Positions 25,804 to 37,660 of a DNA stretch of 64,000 nt are shown piece by piece. Below the pieces are notes generated by a model that was given only the letters and a program-made list of their open reading frames with translations, ran no database searches and was not told the DNA's origin. The position numbers and the translations under genes are program-made. The stretch comes from Stomorhina lunata (Eukaryota > Arthropoda > Insecta > Diptera > Rhiniidae), in the NCBI GenBank assembly GCA_933228675.1, contig OW121744.1, positions 60,834,928-60,898,927 of the forward strand, read 5' to 3'. Every line of letters begins with the position of its first letter. Position 1 is the stretch's first letter.

Positions 25804-26713
25804 AGCTAGCAGTTTTGGAAAATCTTAATCAAATATGAGTCTTTGTTGACTCCACTGTTTGGTGGTTGTTGACGATAATATCAGCAAAATGAGTCTTTTG
25901 GGATTCGTATAGATGATCAAAAACTGATTAATCAGCTTGGTGATCTAAAACAGATTGGTGATCTAAAACAGACTCCTTAAAACGCTTAGAAAACGACTAG
26001 TTTACAAAAGAACAAACAATTCTTGCAGAATGTGTGCAGTCAAAATCTTATCGTGCAAGCGATCCTAATACGACTGTTTTTGATGTTATTTTAATCAGTT
26101 TGGTGATCAAAAAAGACCACAAAAAGACTCAGAAAATACCTTGAAAGCAAAATATGTGCAATCAGTTTGGTAATCATAAAAGTGTACAAAAAGACTCATA
26201 GACGCTTAGCAAGCGACTAGTTAAAAATAGCACAAAAAATCTTGTAAAGTGTGCGTAATATAACTAATTTTAGGTGATAAAAAAAATGCCGCAAAAAGCT
26301 GCATTATGGGTGATGTGGCTTAGTTGGTTAGCACGTCGACTACTAGGCATAACATATCATCTTCAGCAGCCTAGGTTCGGTCCTCGGTCTCGGCAACATC
26401 AATTTCTGTAATTATTAACGCAACTTCACTGTTCTAAAAATAGATAATGACGTGTTCTAAAAATAGATATACAGTGTTAAGTGTTATTCCTTTTTATTTT
26501 TTTTTACAAATCTAAAAAAATGTGTGTAGTCATATTCTAATCAGCAAAACGAGTCATTAAAGACTCGTTTTGAAGAATCAGATGAAGGGTACCATTTTCT
26601 CATACAAAAAGATACTTTTTGACTCATAAGTGATATCATAAATGATCATTTTAATCGTGCAGTGAAGTCAAAAAAGACTCATATTTGATTAAAATTTTCC
26701 AAAAATGCTAGCT
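25804..26713. mobile_element. Long-TIR element with AGCTAGCA ends
   Basis: The first 48 bp (from AGCTAGCAGTTTTGGAAAAT) and the last 48 bp are near-perfect inverted repeats with only about four differences, covering an AAATATGAGTCTTT block. The inside has repeated GACTC/GAGTC and CGCTTAGAAAACGACTAGTT words and a tRNA-like segment. There is no coding. Total 910 bp. An inverted, shorter relative lies directly beside it. Confidence 0.7.
26309..26398 (+). other. tRNA-like segment inside the long-TIR element
   Basis: An A-box-like TGGCTTAGTTGG (26316-26327) and a B-box-like GGTTCGGTCCT are about 45 bp apart, as in a tRNA with a long variable arm. The acceptor strands do not pair and the T stem is weak. 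It could still bind TFIIIC. Not called as a tRNA gene. Confidence 0.45.
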
Positions 26714-27118
26714 GGGATCACTTTTGAGTCGGAATTAATTTTGTTGTGTGAGAAAATAGTACCTCTGCGATTCTTTAGAGAGTCTTTTATGACTCGTTTT
26801 TCTAAACTATTATAATTAGATTATGATTGCAGATATTTTGCTAGATTTGTGAAAAAAAAATGAGAAGTACGAGTAATTCTTAGGCAAATTCTGCCTATAA
26901 TAATTGTATATTACTTAACATTATAATTGCACGTCATGATCATTTGCATGATAAGAATATGACTGCACACATTTTGCAAGATTTGTTAGTGCCTTTGTAA
27001 ACTAGTCGTTTTCTAAGCGTTTCTAGGAGTCTTCTTGTAAACTTTTTTGATCATCTAAAGTCATCCTAAAAGACGCATTTTGCTGATATTATCATCAACA
27101 ATCTCCCAATTGCTAGCT
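26714..27118 (-). mobile_element. Inverted partial relative of the long-TIR element
   Basis: Reading from 27118 leftwards, GAGCTAGCAATTGGGAGATT, GATAATATCAGCAAAATG, CGCTTAGAAAACGACTAGTT and AATGTGTGCAGTCATATTC follow the same order as 25804 onward. It abuts the complete element, so the pair forms a large inverted arrangement. Confidence 0.55.
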
Positions 27119-27497
27119 CGGCAATGGTGAGTTTGTTTAAGGTCGGTTCATTTGCTGCCCAGATCATTCGATTTAAAGCTATTTTTGGGATGTGTGTCTA
27201 TAGTTAGAAGTCTGCGGGCGTTTGACGAACTGGAACCCTGACGATATGTTGCAAAAGATATAATAAGCGTATAAATCATTCTAGTTACGACAAAAATGGC
27301 TACGATTTCCACTTGAATGAAATCAATTATATAGATAGTTCCATTATTGAAACATTACAAATTATATGCATTTTTAAACCAAATCCGAACACTTCTAATA
27401 AATCACCCGATATTATTCTTAGACTTTTGTTGTTTTAGTTTTAATATTTGTATATGAGAGTTACATTCAAATTTAAAGTTGAAAAATTATAACTCAC

Positions 27498-27686
27498 CTC
27501 CTTATCATCCTGTTTATGTTGATTATTGTAATATGTTTTCAGCGTTAATTTTGTGCCGCAGTGTACGCATTTAAAACAGCCCGAATGAAAAAATGTAAAA
27601 TCCTTCAAGGGGCCCACACGATCCACCTGATAAACCGTTTCATTACAACGCAAACAAGTCGATTCATAGAAATTCGGACGATACAT
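27498..27686 (-). CDS. hil: Probable Hillarin, coding exon 1 with LIM domain
   Basis: The start is taken at MYRPNFYESTC and not at an in-frame ATG eight codons upstream, because MYRPNFYE matches the fly protein as I recall it. The LIM zinc ligands are visible: Cys11, Cys14, His34 and Cys37 for the first site and Cys40 and Cys43 for the second, with Cys66 and His69 contributed by exon 2. The exon ends AAGGAG before donor GTGAGT, in phase 0. Hillarin and its vertebrate relative KY are cytoskeletal proteins with a transglutaminase-like domain, and the fly protein also has an N-terminal LIM domain. Only 175 residues are in the window. The name rests on remembered similarity. The LIM call rests on the sequence itself. 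Confidence 0.8.
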
Positions 27687-28603
27687 TTTCGTTAAGTTAA
27701 ACTTTTTCAAATATTATTTAATATTTTCACAAAATTTGATACAACAATTTCTTTTGGCAGTTTAAATCGTATAAATGATTTAATTTCTTTTTAACTTAAA
27801 TTTCACTAAACTTTTTCTTGGCTTTTAATTTTTTCTTTTTCTTGTATTTTTGTATTTTTGTTGTTGTTGTGATTAAATTGAAGTGTAATGAGGCTGTTGG
27901 ACTTTTGCTATATAATTTTCCAAAAACATTTAAACGGCTGCATGCAACATAAATCAACGAACATGTTGCCAATGCATTCACTCAAACAAAATTGATTTTT
28001 GCTAAAAATTTTACTTTAAATAATAGAAATAATAATAATGATGTTTTCTTTTCCTTTAGGCTTTAAGTTATAATTAGTTATTTAAATATTTTTTTCTTTT
28101 TTTTTTAGTAAAAATAATTTAGTCAAGTGATTTTTTGTTGATGGTTAATTGTTGGAGTAGAAAATCGTTTTGTTATTTTTTAATTAGTTGGCAAAGATGT
28201 TTGCTCACGTATGAATTTTCTTTATTTTTAGATAGTGGATTTTTCACTGTTCAATTAATTTTCTTTGAAAAGGTGAATAATTTCTGATTTTTTATTTATT
28301 TACTCGTATTTTGATAAAATACTATAGTAAAAGTTTTGAATTTTTTTTCACTTTATTTTAAAAATTAAACAATTAGTACGTGCTCGAGAAAATTTTGTAT
28401 TATAACATTTCACTTTGAAAATTTACGCAGCTTAAATAAATTTTCTTGTCATATTGCGGGCGCTTTAACGTTTAATTTATGTGCGTGAGTGCAAATTACT
28501 GCAAGTAATTACTAATTTTTTTTTACTATTTTAGCAATATTATATTTTCCGCTAAATCCACTTGAACACAAATCACTCCGTCACTGGTTTCGTGTTAAAT
28601 GAT
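27687..28603 (-). other. hil: Candidate 5' untranslated exon portion of the LIM gene
   Basis: On the minus strand a T-rich tract ends in CATTTAATTACAG at 28604, a good splice acceptor, and no competing start or donor is obvious before the ATG at 27686. This suggests a 5' UTR of up to about 0.9 kb joined to coding exon 1, with the promoter further right. Inference only. Confidence 0.3.
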
Positions 28604-28984
28604 CTGTAATTAAATGAAAACAAAATCGAAATAAAAATTAGTTTGTAATTTCAACCAAAAAAAAAAAAAAAAAACAAAATCTTGATAGTGTTTGTTAATG
28701 ATAATGAAAATTTTAATTAATATGTTAATTTAGAGCTAAAACTAAAATCTGATTTAAATTATATGTGTTTTTGTTATATGATATTAATTATAAAGGTATT
28801 GATTATGTCAGCAATCATTATATGATGTATTTAGTGTGACTTTTTAAAACACAAATCTGGTCATTAATGTGGGAGTTTGAAATTTTTTTTTCTAAATATG
28901 ATGATAAAAAATCGTAAAATATTTACTAAATATATACATAAGTCAAAAATACCTAAATAAGTCATCAATGAAAATTAAAATGAA

Positions 28985-31900
28985 TGATCAAAAAAACTTA
29001 GCCAGTGACAACTTTTGTACAAGAAAAGTTGCCCAGGGAGAACTTTTCTATAAGAAAAGTTGACCAGTGACAACTTTTCTATTAAAAAAGTCGCCAAACG
29101 CAGTTTTTTATAACAAAAGTTGCTTAGAGACAACTTCTGTGTGATAAAAGTTGCCCAGTGACAACATTTCTACAAATCCCACTGATAACTTCTCTATACA
29201 AAAACTTGTCCACTGAAAACTTTACTATATGAAATGTTGTCCAGTGACAAATTTTCTATAAAAAAAGGTTGTTCAGTGACAACTTTTCTATATGACAAGA
29301 TGTCCAGTGACAACTTTTCTATATGAAAAGTCGCCCAGAGACAACTCTTCTTTATAAAAAGTTGTACAGTGATAACTTTCTATGTGAAAAGTTGTCAAGT
29401 GACAAATTTTCTATATGAAAAGTTGTCAAGTGAGAACCTTTCTATATGAAAAGTTGTCAAGTGACAACTTTTCTATATGAAAAGTTGTCAAGTGACAACT
29501 TTTGTACATGAAAAGTTGTCAATGACAACTTTTCTATATAAAAAGATGTCAAGTGACAACTTTTCTATATGAAAAGTTGTCAAATGACAACTTTTCTATA
29601 TGAAAAGTTGTCAAGTGATAACTTTTCTATATGAAAAGTTGTCAAGTGACAACTTTTCTATATGAAAAGTTGTCAAGTGACAACTTTTCTATATGAAAAG
29701 TTGTCAAGTGACAACTTTTCTATATGAAAAGATGTCAAGTGATAACTTTTTTATATGAAAAGTAGTCAAGTGACAATTTTTCTATATGAAAAGTAGTCAA
29801 GTGACAACTTTTCTATATGAAAAGTTGTCAAGTGACAACTTTTCTATATGAAAAGTTGTCGAGTGACAACTTTTCTATATGAAAAGTTGTTAAGTGACAA
29901 CTTTTTCAAAATTAAGAGTTGTCAAGTGAAAACTTTTCTATAGGAAAAATTGTCTAGTGACAACTTTTGACTAAAGACAACTTTTCTATATGAAGAGTTG
30001 CTTAGTTATAACTTCTGTATATGAAAAGTCCTCCAGTAACAACTCTTCTATATGAAAGATTGTCCAGTGACAACTTTTCCGTATGAAAAGTTGTCTAGTG
30101 ATATTTTTTATATATAAAAAATTGTCCAGTGCAAAATTTTCTTTAAGAAAAGTTGCCCAATGATAACTTTTCTATAAGAAAAGATGATCAGTGACAACTT
30201 CTCAACAAGAAAAGTTGCCCAGTGACAACTTTTCTGTAAGAAAAGTTGCCCAGTGACAACTTTTCTGTAAGAAAAGTTGCCCAGTGACAACTTTTCTATA
30301 AGAAAAGTTGTTCAGTGACAACTTTTCTATAAGAAAAAGTAGCCCAGTGACAACTTTTCTATAAGAAAAGTTTACCCAGTGACAACTTTTCTATAAGAAA
30401 AATTTACCCAGTGACAACTTTTCTATAAGAAAAGTTGCCCAGGGACAACTTTTCTATAAGAAAAGTTGCCCAGTGACAACTTTTCTATAAGAAAAGTTGC
30501 CCAGTGACAACTTTTCTATAGGAAAAGTTGCCCAGTGACAACTTTTCTATAAGAAAAGTTGCCCTGTGACAACTTTTCTATAAGAAAAGTTGCGCAGTGA
30601 CAACTTTTCTATAAGAAATGTTGCCCAGTGACAACTTTTCTATAAGAAAAGTTACCCAGTGACAACATTTATTTAAGAAAAGTTGCTCATTGACAACTAT
30701 TTTATAAGAAAAAAGTTGTACAGAGACAACTTTTCAATATTAAATGATATCTTTTGGCAACTTTTTCATAAGAAAAGTGACAATATATTAGAAAACTTTC
30801 CCATTGACAAGTTTTATATAACAATTGTCCAGTGACAACTTTTTTATAAGAAAAGTAGCCCAGTGAGAACTTTTCTATAAAAAAGTCGGCAAACGAAGTT
30901 TTTTATAACAAAAGTTGTTTAGAGACAACTTCTGTGTGACAAAAGTTGCCCAGTGACAACATTTCTACAAATCCCACTGATAACTTCTCTATAAAAAAAC
31001 TTGTCCACTGAAAACTTTACTATATGAAATGTTGTCCTGTGGCAAATTTTCTATAAAAGAGAGGTTGTTCAGTGACAACTTTTCTATATGAAAAGTCGTC
31101 CAGAGACAACTCTTCTTTATAAAAAGTTGTACATTGATAATTTTCTATGTAAAAAGTTGTCAAGTGACAAATTTTGTATATGAAAAGTTGTTAAGTGAGA
31201 ATCTTTCTATATGAAAAGTTGTCAAGTGACAACTTTTTTGTATGAAAAGTTGTCAAGTGACAACTTTTCTATATGAAATGTTGTCAAGTGACAACTTTTC
31301 TATATGAAAAGTTGTTAAGTGACAACTTTTCTATATGAAAAGTTGTCAAGTGACAACCTTTCTATATTAAAAGTTGTCAAGTGACAACCTTTCTATATTA
31401 AAAGTTGTCAAGTGACGACATTTCTAAAAGAAAAGTTGTCAAGTGACGACATTTCTAAAAGAAAGATTGTCAAGTGACAACTTTTCTTTATGAAAAGTTT
31501 TTAAGTGAAAACTTTTCTATATGAAAAGTTATCTAGTGACAACTTTTCTTGATGAAAAGTTGTCTAGTGACAACTTTTCTGTATGAAAAGTTGTCGAGTG
31601 ACAACTTTTCTGTATGAAAAGTTGTCTAGTAACAACTTTTCTATTTGAAAATTTGTCTAGTGGCAACTTTTCTATAGGAAAAATTGTCTAGTGACAACTT
31701 TTGACAAAAGAAAACTTTTCTATATGAAGAGTTGCTTAGTTATAACTTCTGTATATGAAAAGTCCTCCAGTAACAACTTTTCTATATGAAAGATTGTCCA
31801 GTGACAACTTTTCCGTATGAAAAGTTGTCTAGTGATAATTTTTATATATAAAAAATTGTCCAGTGCAACATTTTCTTTAAGAAAAGTTGCCCAGTATCAA

Positions 31901-32570
31901 CTATTATATAAGAAAAGTTACTCAGTGACAAGTTTTCTATAATAAAAGTTGCCCAATGATAACTTTTCTATAAGAAAAGATGACCAGTGACAACTTCTCT
32001 ATAAGAAAAGTTGCCAAGTGACAACTTTTCTGTAAGAAAAGTTGCCCAGTGACAACTTTTCTATAAGAAAAGTTGCCCAGTGACAACATTTCTATAAAAA
32101 AAAGTAGCCCAGTGACAACTTTTCTATAAGAAAAGTTTACCCAGTGACAACTTTTCTATAACAAAAGTTGCCCAGTGACAACTTTTCTATAAGAAAAGTT
32201 GCCCAGTGACAACTTTTCTATAAGAAAAGTTGCCCAGTGACAACTTTTCTATAAGAAAAGTTGCCCAGTGTCAACTTTCCTATAAGAAATGTTGCCCAGT
32301 GACAACTTTTCTGTAAGAAAAGTTACCCAGTGACAACATTTATTTAAGAAAAGTTGCCCATTGACAACTATTTTATAAGAAAAAAGTTGTACAGAGACAA
32401 CTTTTCAATATTAAAAGATATCTTTTTACAACTTTTTCATAAGAAAAGTGACAATATATTAGAAAACTTTCCCATTGACAAGTTTTATATAACAATTGTC
32501 CAGTGACAACTTTTCTATAGGAAAAGTTGCCCAGTGTCACATTTTTTTAAGAAAAGTTGGCAGTACATAT
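28985..32570. repeat. Minisatellite array 2, 31-bp palindromic units
   Basis: About 115 units of 31 bp contain CTATATGAAAAGTTGTCAAG or CTATAAGAAAAGTTGCCCAG, each followed by TGACAACTTTT. In the commonest form GAAAAGTTGTC and GACAACTTTTC flank AAGT, a perfect 11-bp stem with a 4-base loop. The two variants occupy separate blocks, and the whole block order occurs twice (about 29.0-30.8 and 30.85-32.5 kb), so a segment of about 1.7-1.8 kb was duplicated. It lies upstream of the first LIM-gene coding exon. Confidence 0.9.
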
Positions 32571-33518
32571 TTTGATAACCCTCGTATTGGAAAAAAATTA
32601 CTTGTGAATCTTAGAAAAGTTTGAACACACCTTATTTATAGTAATACACTGACTTGTTTTAATTCAATTATTTTCACTTTCCCTTAGTAATTCTTCACAA
32701 TAACAGAAATAATTTCAAAATAATAATTTTTACCAACGACACCGGAAAACCTTAACAACTGTAACATCAGCCACACTTTCTCATAAAACTATTTTTCATT
32801 ATTTTTGTAGTCCAAGGAAAAACTTAAGCTGGTAACTAAATTTATTAAAGAAAATATATGTTGTTTATCGAATTCTGCAAAAAGAAACTAATGTTAAATT
32901 CTTGTTATATAATTAAGTAAAAAGTTAACACAAATATGATATTAACTACTGAGTTAATTATAAATATTAGAATAAATTTATAAATTCATTATTATTTGGA
33001 TTTAGGTAGCAAAAGTATTTGATTTTACTGCTGATGTTGAGACAATAACAAAAGACTTAGAAAACAATAATTTTTCATACATATGAGTTAATTATTTTAT
33101 TTGTATGGGCTAACAAATATTTTTCTCTTTTAAACAAAACATTAGACTTAAGAAACAAACTTGATAAAGTATAACAAAGGCACTTGATAAAAGTATAACA
33201 AAAGACTTAAGATACGAACGAAATTTTTAGCAATTGCATATAAAACAGAAGAAAGTTTAAGAATAAAATTTGTAGTTGTACTAGTTACACAAATTCTTAA
33301 AAATAGAAAATTTATTGCAATATTTTACATATTCATTAGGGGTATAACCAAAAAATATACCTATCACTATGGGGTGGCTACTGATGTTTATATCAAGAAA
33401 ACTGTTTTTTGAGATCAATTTGGATTAAAAACCTCCCCCCCAAACCGTTTTTCTAAAAGCTCCCAAAAAATAATAATATTTGAATTTTTATTTTTTAAAT
33501 ATAAATTAACTACAGATA
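32571..33518. other. AT-rich DNA, no gene recognised
   Basis: No supported element. The words AAGACTTAAGA and ATAACAAAAGACTTA appear several times here and also at 14810, 39031, 44782 and 49525, without an evident meaning. Confidence 0.4.
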
Positions 33519-34067
33519 CTACATAATATCATTGTTGAAGGAAATAAGCTTTAAGTTCAAAGTGCGTGTTGTTTTGCAATATTGAAAAATATCTTGAACA
33601 AGTTTGATACCATGTTCCGCGCAAATATTGCTTCGTTGTTGTTTATGAATATTAGAGTCTTCTACCACCCAATGTTTAAGAAAGCATTCCCGAGCATGTG
33701 CAAATTGTTCCAGTGATTGCTTTAAAGATTCAAAATCTGTTTCATTAAAGTAGTGGTTAGAAAACCAAACATCATACCACGCTCCACATATGAATTCGCA
33801 TACTCTGAATAACTTTTCTCGATATTTCGGTATGAGAATAAATGCTAGAATTGCAAGTATTGCTCTTGAATTCCATCTTGCATTACTAAGCGGCAGTATT
33901 GTCTTAAAATTTATATATGGGAATTTTTTCTTCTTAATGAAGTATCTAAAAGCTTTACCTAATTCATACAAATATTGCATGTCGTCTCGCCACTTTATAT
34001 TTTCTATTTTTAATCGTTCCTCATTTTGTTGATATATTTGTTTCAACTGGTCATAGTTGTTTACCAA
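33519..34067 (-). pseudogene. Protein-like frame of unrecognised, possibly transposon-derived family
   Basis: A 182-codon frame with balanced composition, unlike the repeat-derived frames, includes SNARWNSRAILAILAFILIP and, later, EQFAHARECFLKHW and RSNICAEHGIKLVQDIFQYC. It has no ATG near its 5' end; the first codon is TTG and an in-frame TGA lies seven codons upstream. Another coding-like stretch, STCIEEHRKIDPELVRYE, lies just upstream on the same strand (about 34191-34250) and ends in a donor-like GTAAGT, but no acceptor joins the two in frame. It looks like the 3' part of a broken multi-copy gene. I cannot name the family. Confidence 0.4.
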
Positions 34068-34324
34068 TTCGTCAACGAATATTATTCATCTGACTTTAGA
34101 ATGTTGACTAATATTAAGTATTAATAAATTTATCGATGTTTTTGTAAGTCCTTCTGTTAAAGATCTGATAGTTGTTTGTGTTATGAAACTTACGTTTCAT
34201 ATCGCACAAGTTCTGGGTCAATTTTCCTGTGTTCTTCAATACATGTGCTCGAAACTTTCAACCAGAATAAGATTTGATTACTAAAAAGTACGAGCGGTTT
34301 TTCTGATAGAATTATAAGGCTTTA

Positions 34325-37300
34325 TTGAAAAAAGCTTTAATTTCTTATTTTGATAGGAAATTTTTCAAAAATTTCTTATTTTTATAGGAAATTTTTCAAA
34401 AATTTCTTATTTTCATTGGAAATTTTTCAAAAACTTATTTTTTTTATAGGAAATTTTTCAAAAATTTCTTATTTTTATAGGAAATTTTTCAAAAATTTCT
34501 TATTTTTATAGGAAATTTTTCAAAAATTTCTTATTTTTTATAGGAAATTTTTAAAAAATTTCTTATTTTTACAGTAAATTTTTAAAAAATTTCTTATTTT
34601 TATAGAAAATTTTTCAAAAATTTTTTATTTTTTATAGGAAATTTTTCAAAAATTTCTTATTTTTTATAGGAAATTTTTCTAAAATTTCTTATTTTTATAG
34701 GAAATTTAAAAAAATTTCTTATTTTTATAGGAAATTTTAAAAAAATTTCTTATTTTTATAGGAAATTTTTCAAAAATTTCTTATTTTTATAGGAAATTTT
34801 TCAAAAATTTCTTATTTTTATAGGAAATGTTTCATAAATTTTTTATTTTTATAGGAATTTTTTTTTTAAATTTCTTATTTTTAAAGGAAATTTTTTAAAA
34901 ATTTCTTATTTTTATAGGAAATTTTTCAAAAATTTCTTATTCTTATAGGAAATTTTTCAAAAATTTCTTATTTTTATAGGAAATTTTTCAAAAATTTCTT
35001 ATTTTCATTCATTTTCATTTTTTAAAAACTTTTTTTTTTATAGGAAATTTTTCAAAAATTTCTTAATTTTATAGGAAATTTTTCAAAAATTTCTTATTTT
35101 TATAGGAAATTTTTCAAAAATTTCTTATTTTTATAGGAAATTTTTCAAAAATTTCTTATTTTTATAGGAAATTTTTCAAAAATTTCTTATTTTTTATAGG
35201 AAATTTTTAAAAAATTTCTTATTTTTAAAGTAAATTTTTAAAAAATTTCTTATTTTTATAGAAAATTTTTTAAAAATTTTTTATTTTTTATAGGAAATTT
35301 TTCAAAAATTTCTTATTTTTTATAGGAAATTTTTCTAAAATTTCTTATTTTTATAGGAAATTTAAAAAAATTTCTTATTTTTATAGGAAATTTTTAAAAA
35401 ATTTCTTATTTTTATATTAAATTTATTTTTATAGGAAATTTTTCAAAAATTTCTTATTCTTATAGGAAATTTTTCAAAAATTTCTTATTTTTATAGGAAA
35501 TTTTTCAAAAATTTCTTATTTTTATAGGAAATTTTTCAAAAATTTCTTATTTTTATAGGAAATTTTTCAAAAATTTCTTATTTTTATAGGAAATTTTTCA
35601 AAAATTTCTTATTTTTTATAGGAAATTTTTAAAAAATTTCTTAATTTTATAGGAAATTTTTCAAAAATTTCTTATTTTTATAGGAAATTTTTCAAAAATT
35701 TCTTATTTTTTATAGGAAATTTTTAAAAAATTTCTTATTTTTAAAGTAAATTTTTAAAAAATTTCTTATTTTTATAGAAAATTTTTTATTTTTTATAGGA
35801 AATTTTTCAAAAATTTCTTATTTTTTATAGGAAATTTTTCTAAAATTTCTTATTTTTATAGGAAATTTAAAAAAATTTCTTATTTTTATAGGAAATTTTT
35901 AAAAAATTTCTTATTTTTATATTAAATTTAAAAAAAATTTCTTATTTTTATAGGAAATTTTTCAAAAATTTCTTATTTTTATAGGAAATTTTTCAAAAAT
36001 TTCTTATTTTTATAGGAAATTTTTCAAAAATTTCTTATTTTTATAGGAAATGTTTCATAAATTTCTTATTTTTATAGGAATTTTTTTTTTTAATTTCTTA
36101 TTTTTAAAGGAAATTTTTTAAAAATTTCTTATTTTTATAGGAAATTTTTCAAAAATATCTTATTCTTATAGGAAATTTTTCAAAAATGTCTTATTTTTAT
36201 AGGAAATTTTTCAAAAATATCTTATTTTTATAGGAAATTTTTCAAAAAATTTTCAAAATTTTCTTAAAAAATTTCTTATTTTTATAGGAAATTTTTCAAA
36301 ATTTTCTTATTTTTATAGAAAATTTTTCAAAATTTTCTTATTTTTATAGGAAATTTTTCAAAATTTTCTTATTTTTATAGGAAATTTTTTAAAAATTTCT
36401 TATTTTTATAGGAAATTTTTCAAAAATTTCTTATTTTTATAGGAAATTTTTCAAAAATTTCTTATTTTTATAGGAAATTTTTCAAAAATTTCTTATTTTG
36501 ATAGGAAATTTTTCAAAAATTTCTTATTTTTATAGGAAATTTTTCAAAAATTTCTTATTATTTATGAAAATTTTCAAAAATTTCTTATTTTTATAGGAAA
36601 TTTTTCAAAAATTTCTTTTTTTTATAGGAAAATTTTAGAAAATTTTTTCAAAAATTTCTTATTTTTATAGGAAATTTTTCAAAAATTTCTTATTTTCATA
36701 GGAAATTTTGCAAAAATTTCTTATTTTTATAGGAAATTTTTCAAAAATTTCTTATTTTAATAGGAAATTTTTCAAAAATTTCTTGTTCTAATAGGAAATT
36801 TCTCAATAATTTCTTAATTTTATAGGAAATTTTCAAAAATTTCTTAATTTTATAGGAAATTTTTCAAAAATTTCTTATTTTTATAGGAAATCCTTCAAAA
36901 ATTTCTTATTTTTATAGGAAATTTTTCAAAAATTTCTTATTTTTATAGGAAATATTTTAAAAATTTCTTATTTTTATAGGAAATCTTTCAAAAATTTCTT
37001 ATTTTTAAAAGAAATTTTTCAAAAAATTCTTATTTTTATAGGAAATTTTTCAAAAATTTCTTATTTTTATAGGAAATTTTTCAAAAATTTCTTATTTTTA
37101 TAAGAAATTTTTCAAAAATTTCTTATTTTTATAGGAAATTTTCCAAAAATTTCTTATTTTTATAGTAAATTTTCCAAAAATTTCTTATTTTTATAGTAAA
37201 TTTTCCAAAAATTTCTTATTTTTATAGGAAATTTTCCAAAAATTTCTTATTTTTATAGGAAATTTTTCAAAAATTTCCTATTTTTATAGGAAATTTTTCA

Positions 37301-37660
37301 AAAATTTCCTATTTTTATAGGAAATTTTTCAAAAATTTCCTATTTTTATAGGAAATTTTTCAAAAATCTCCTATTTTTATAGGAAATTTTTCAAAAATTT
37401 CCTATTTTTATAGGAAATTTTTCAAAAATTTCTTGTTTTTATAGGAAAAATTTCGAAAATTTCTTATTTTTATAGGAAATTTTTCAAAATTTCTTATTTT
37501 TATAAGAAAATCTTAAAAAAAAATTCTTATTTTTATAGGAAATTTAAAAAAAAATTATTATTTTTATAGGAAATTTTTAAAAAGTTTCTTATTTTTATAG
37601 GAAATTTGAAACAAATTTCTTATTTTTAAAGGAAATTTTTCAAAAATTTCTTCTTTGTAT
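34325..37660. repeat. Minisatellite array 3, 31-bp units (TATAGGAAATTTTTC)
   Basis: About 105 units of 31 bp contain TATAGGAAATTTTTCAAAAA followed by TTTCTTATTTT. Variant units with TTTTTCTAAAA, GGAAATTTAAAAAAA and AAAGTAAATTTTTAA recur in the same order near 34.67, 35.33 and 35.84 kb, showing block duplications of roughly 0.65 and 0.5 kb. The units are very AT-rich. No coding. Confidence 0.9.

Larger units (their letters stand above)
16909..27497 (-). other. hil: Intron 1 of the LIM gene, 10.6 kb, packed with repeats
   Basis: Bounded by donor GTGAGT at 27497 and acceptor TTTTCACAG at 16909. It contains a 101-bp direct duplication, a 4-kb minisatellite with a MITE in it, a GGGCCC foldback element, Tc1-like and mariner relics, a 228-bp tandem duplication and a long-TIR element with an inverted partner. 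All of it would be transcribed in the pre-mRNA. Confidence 0.7.
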
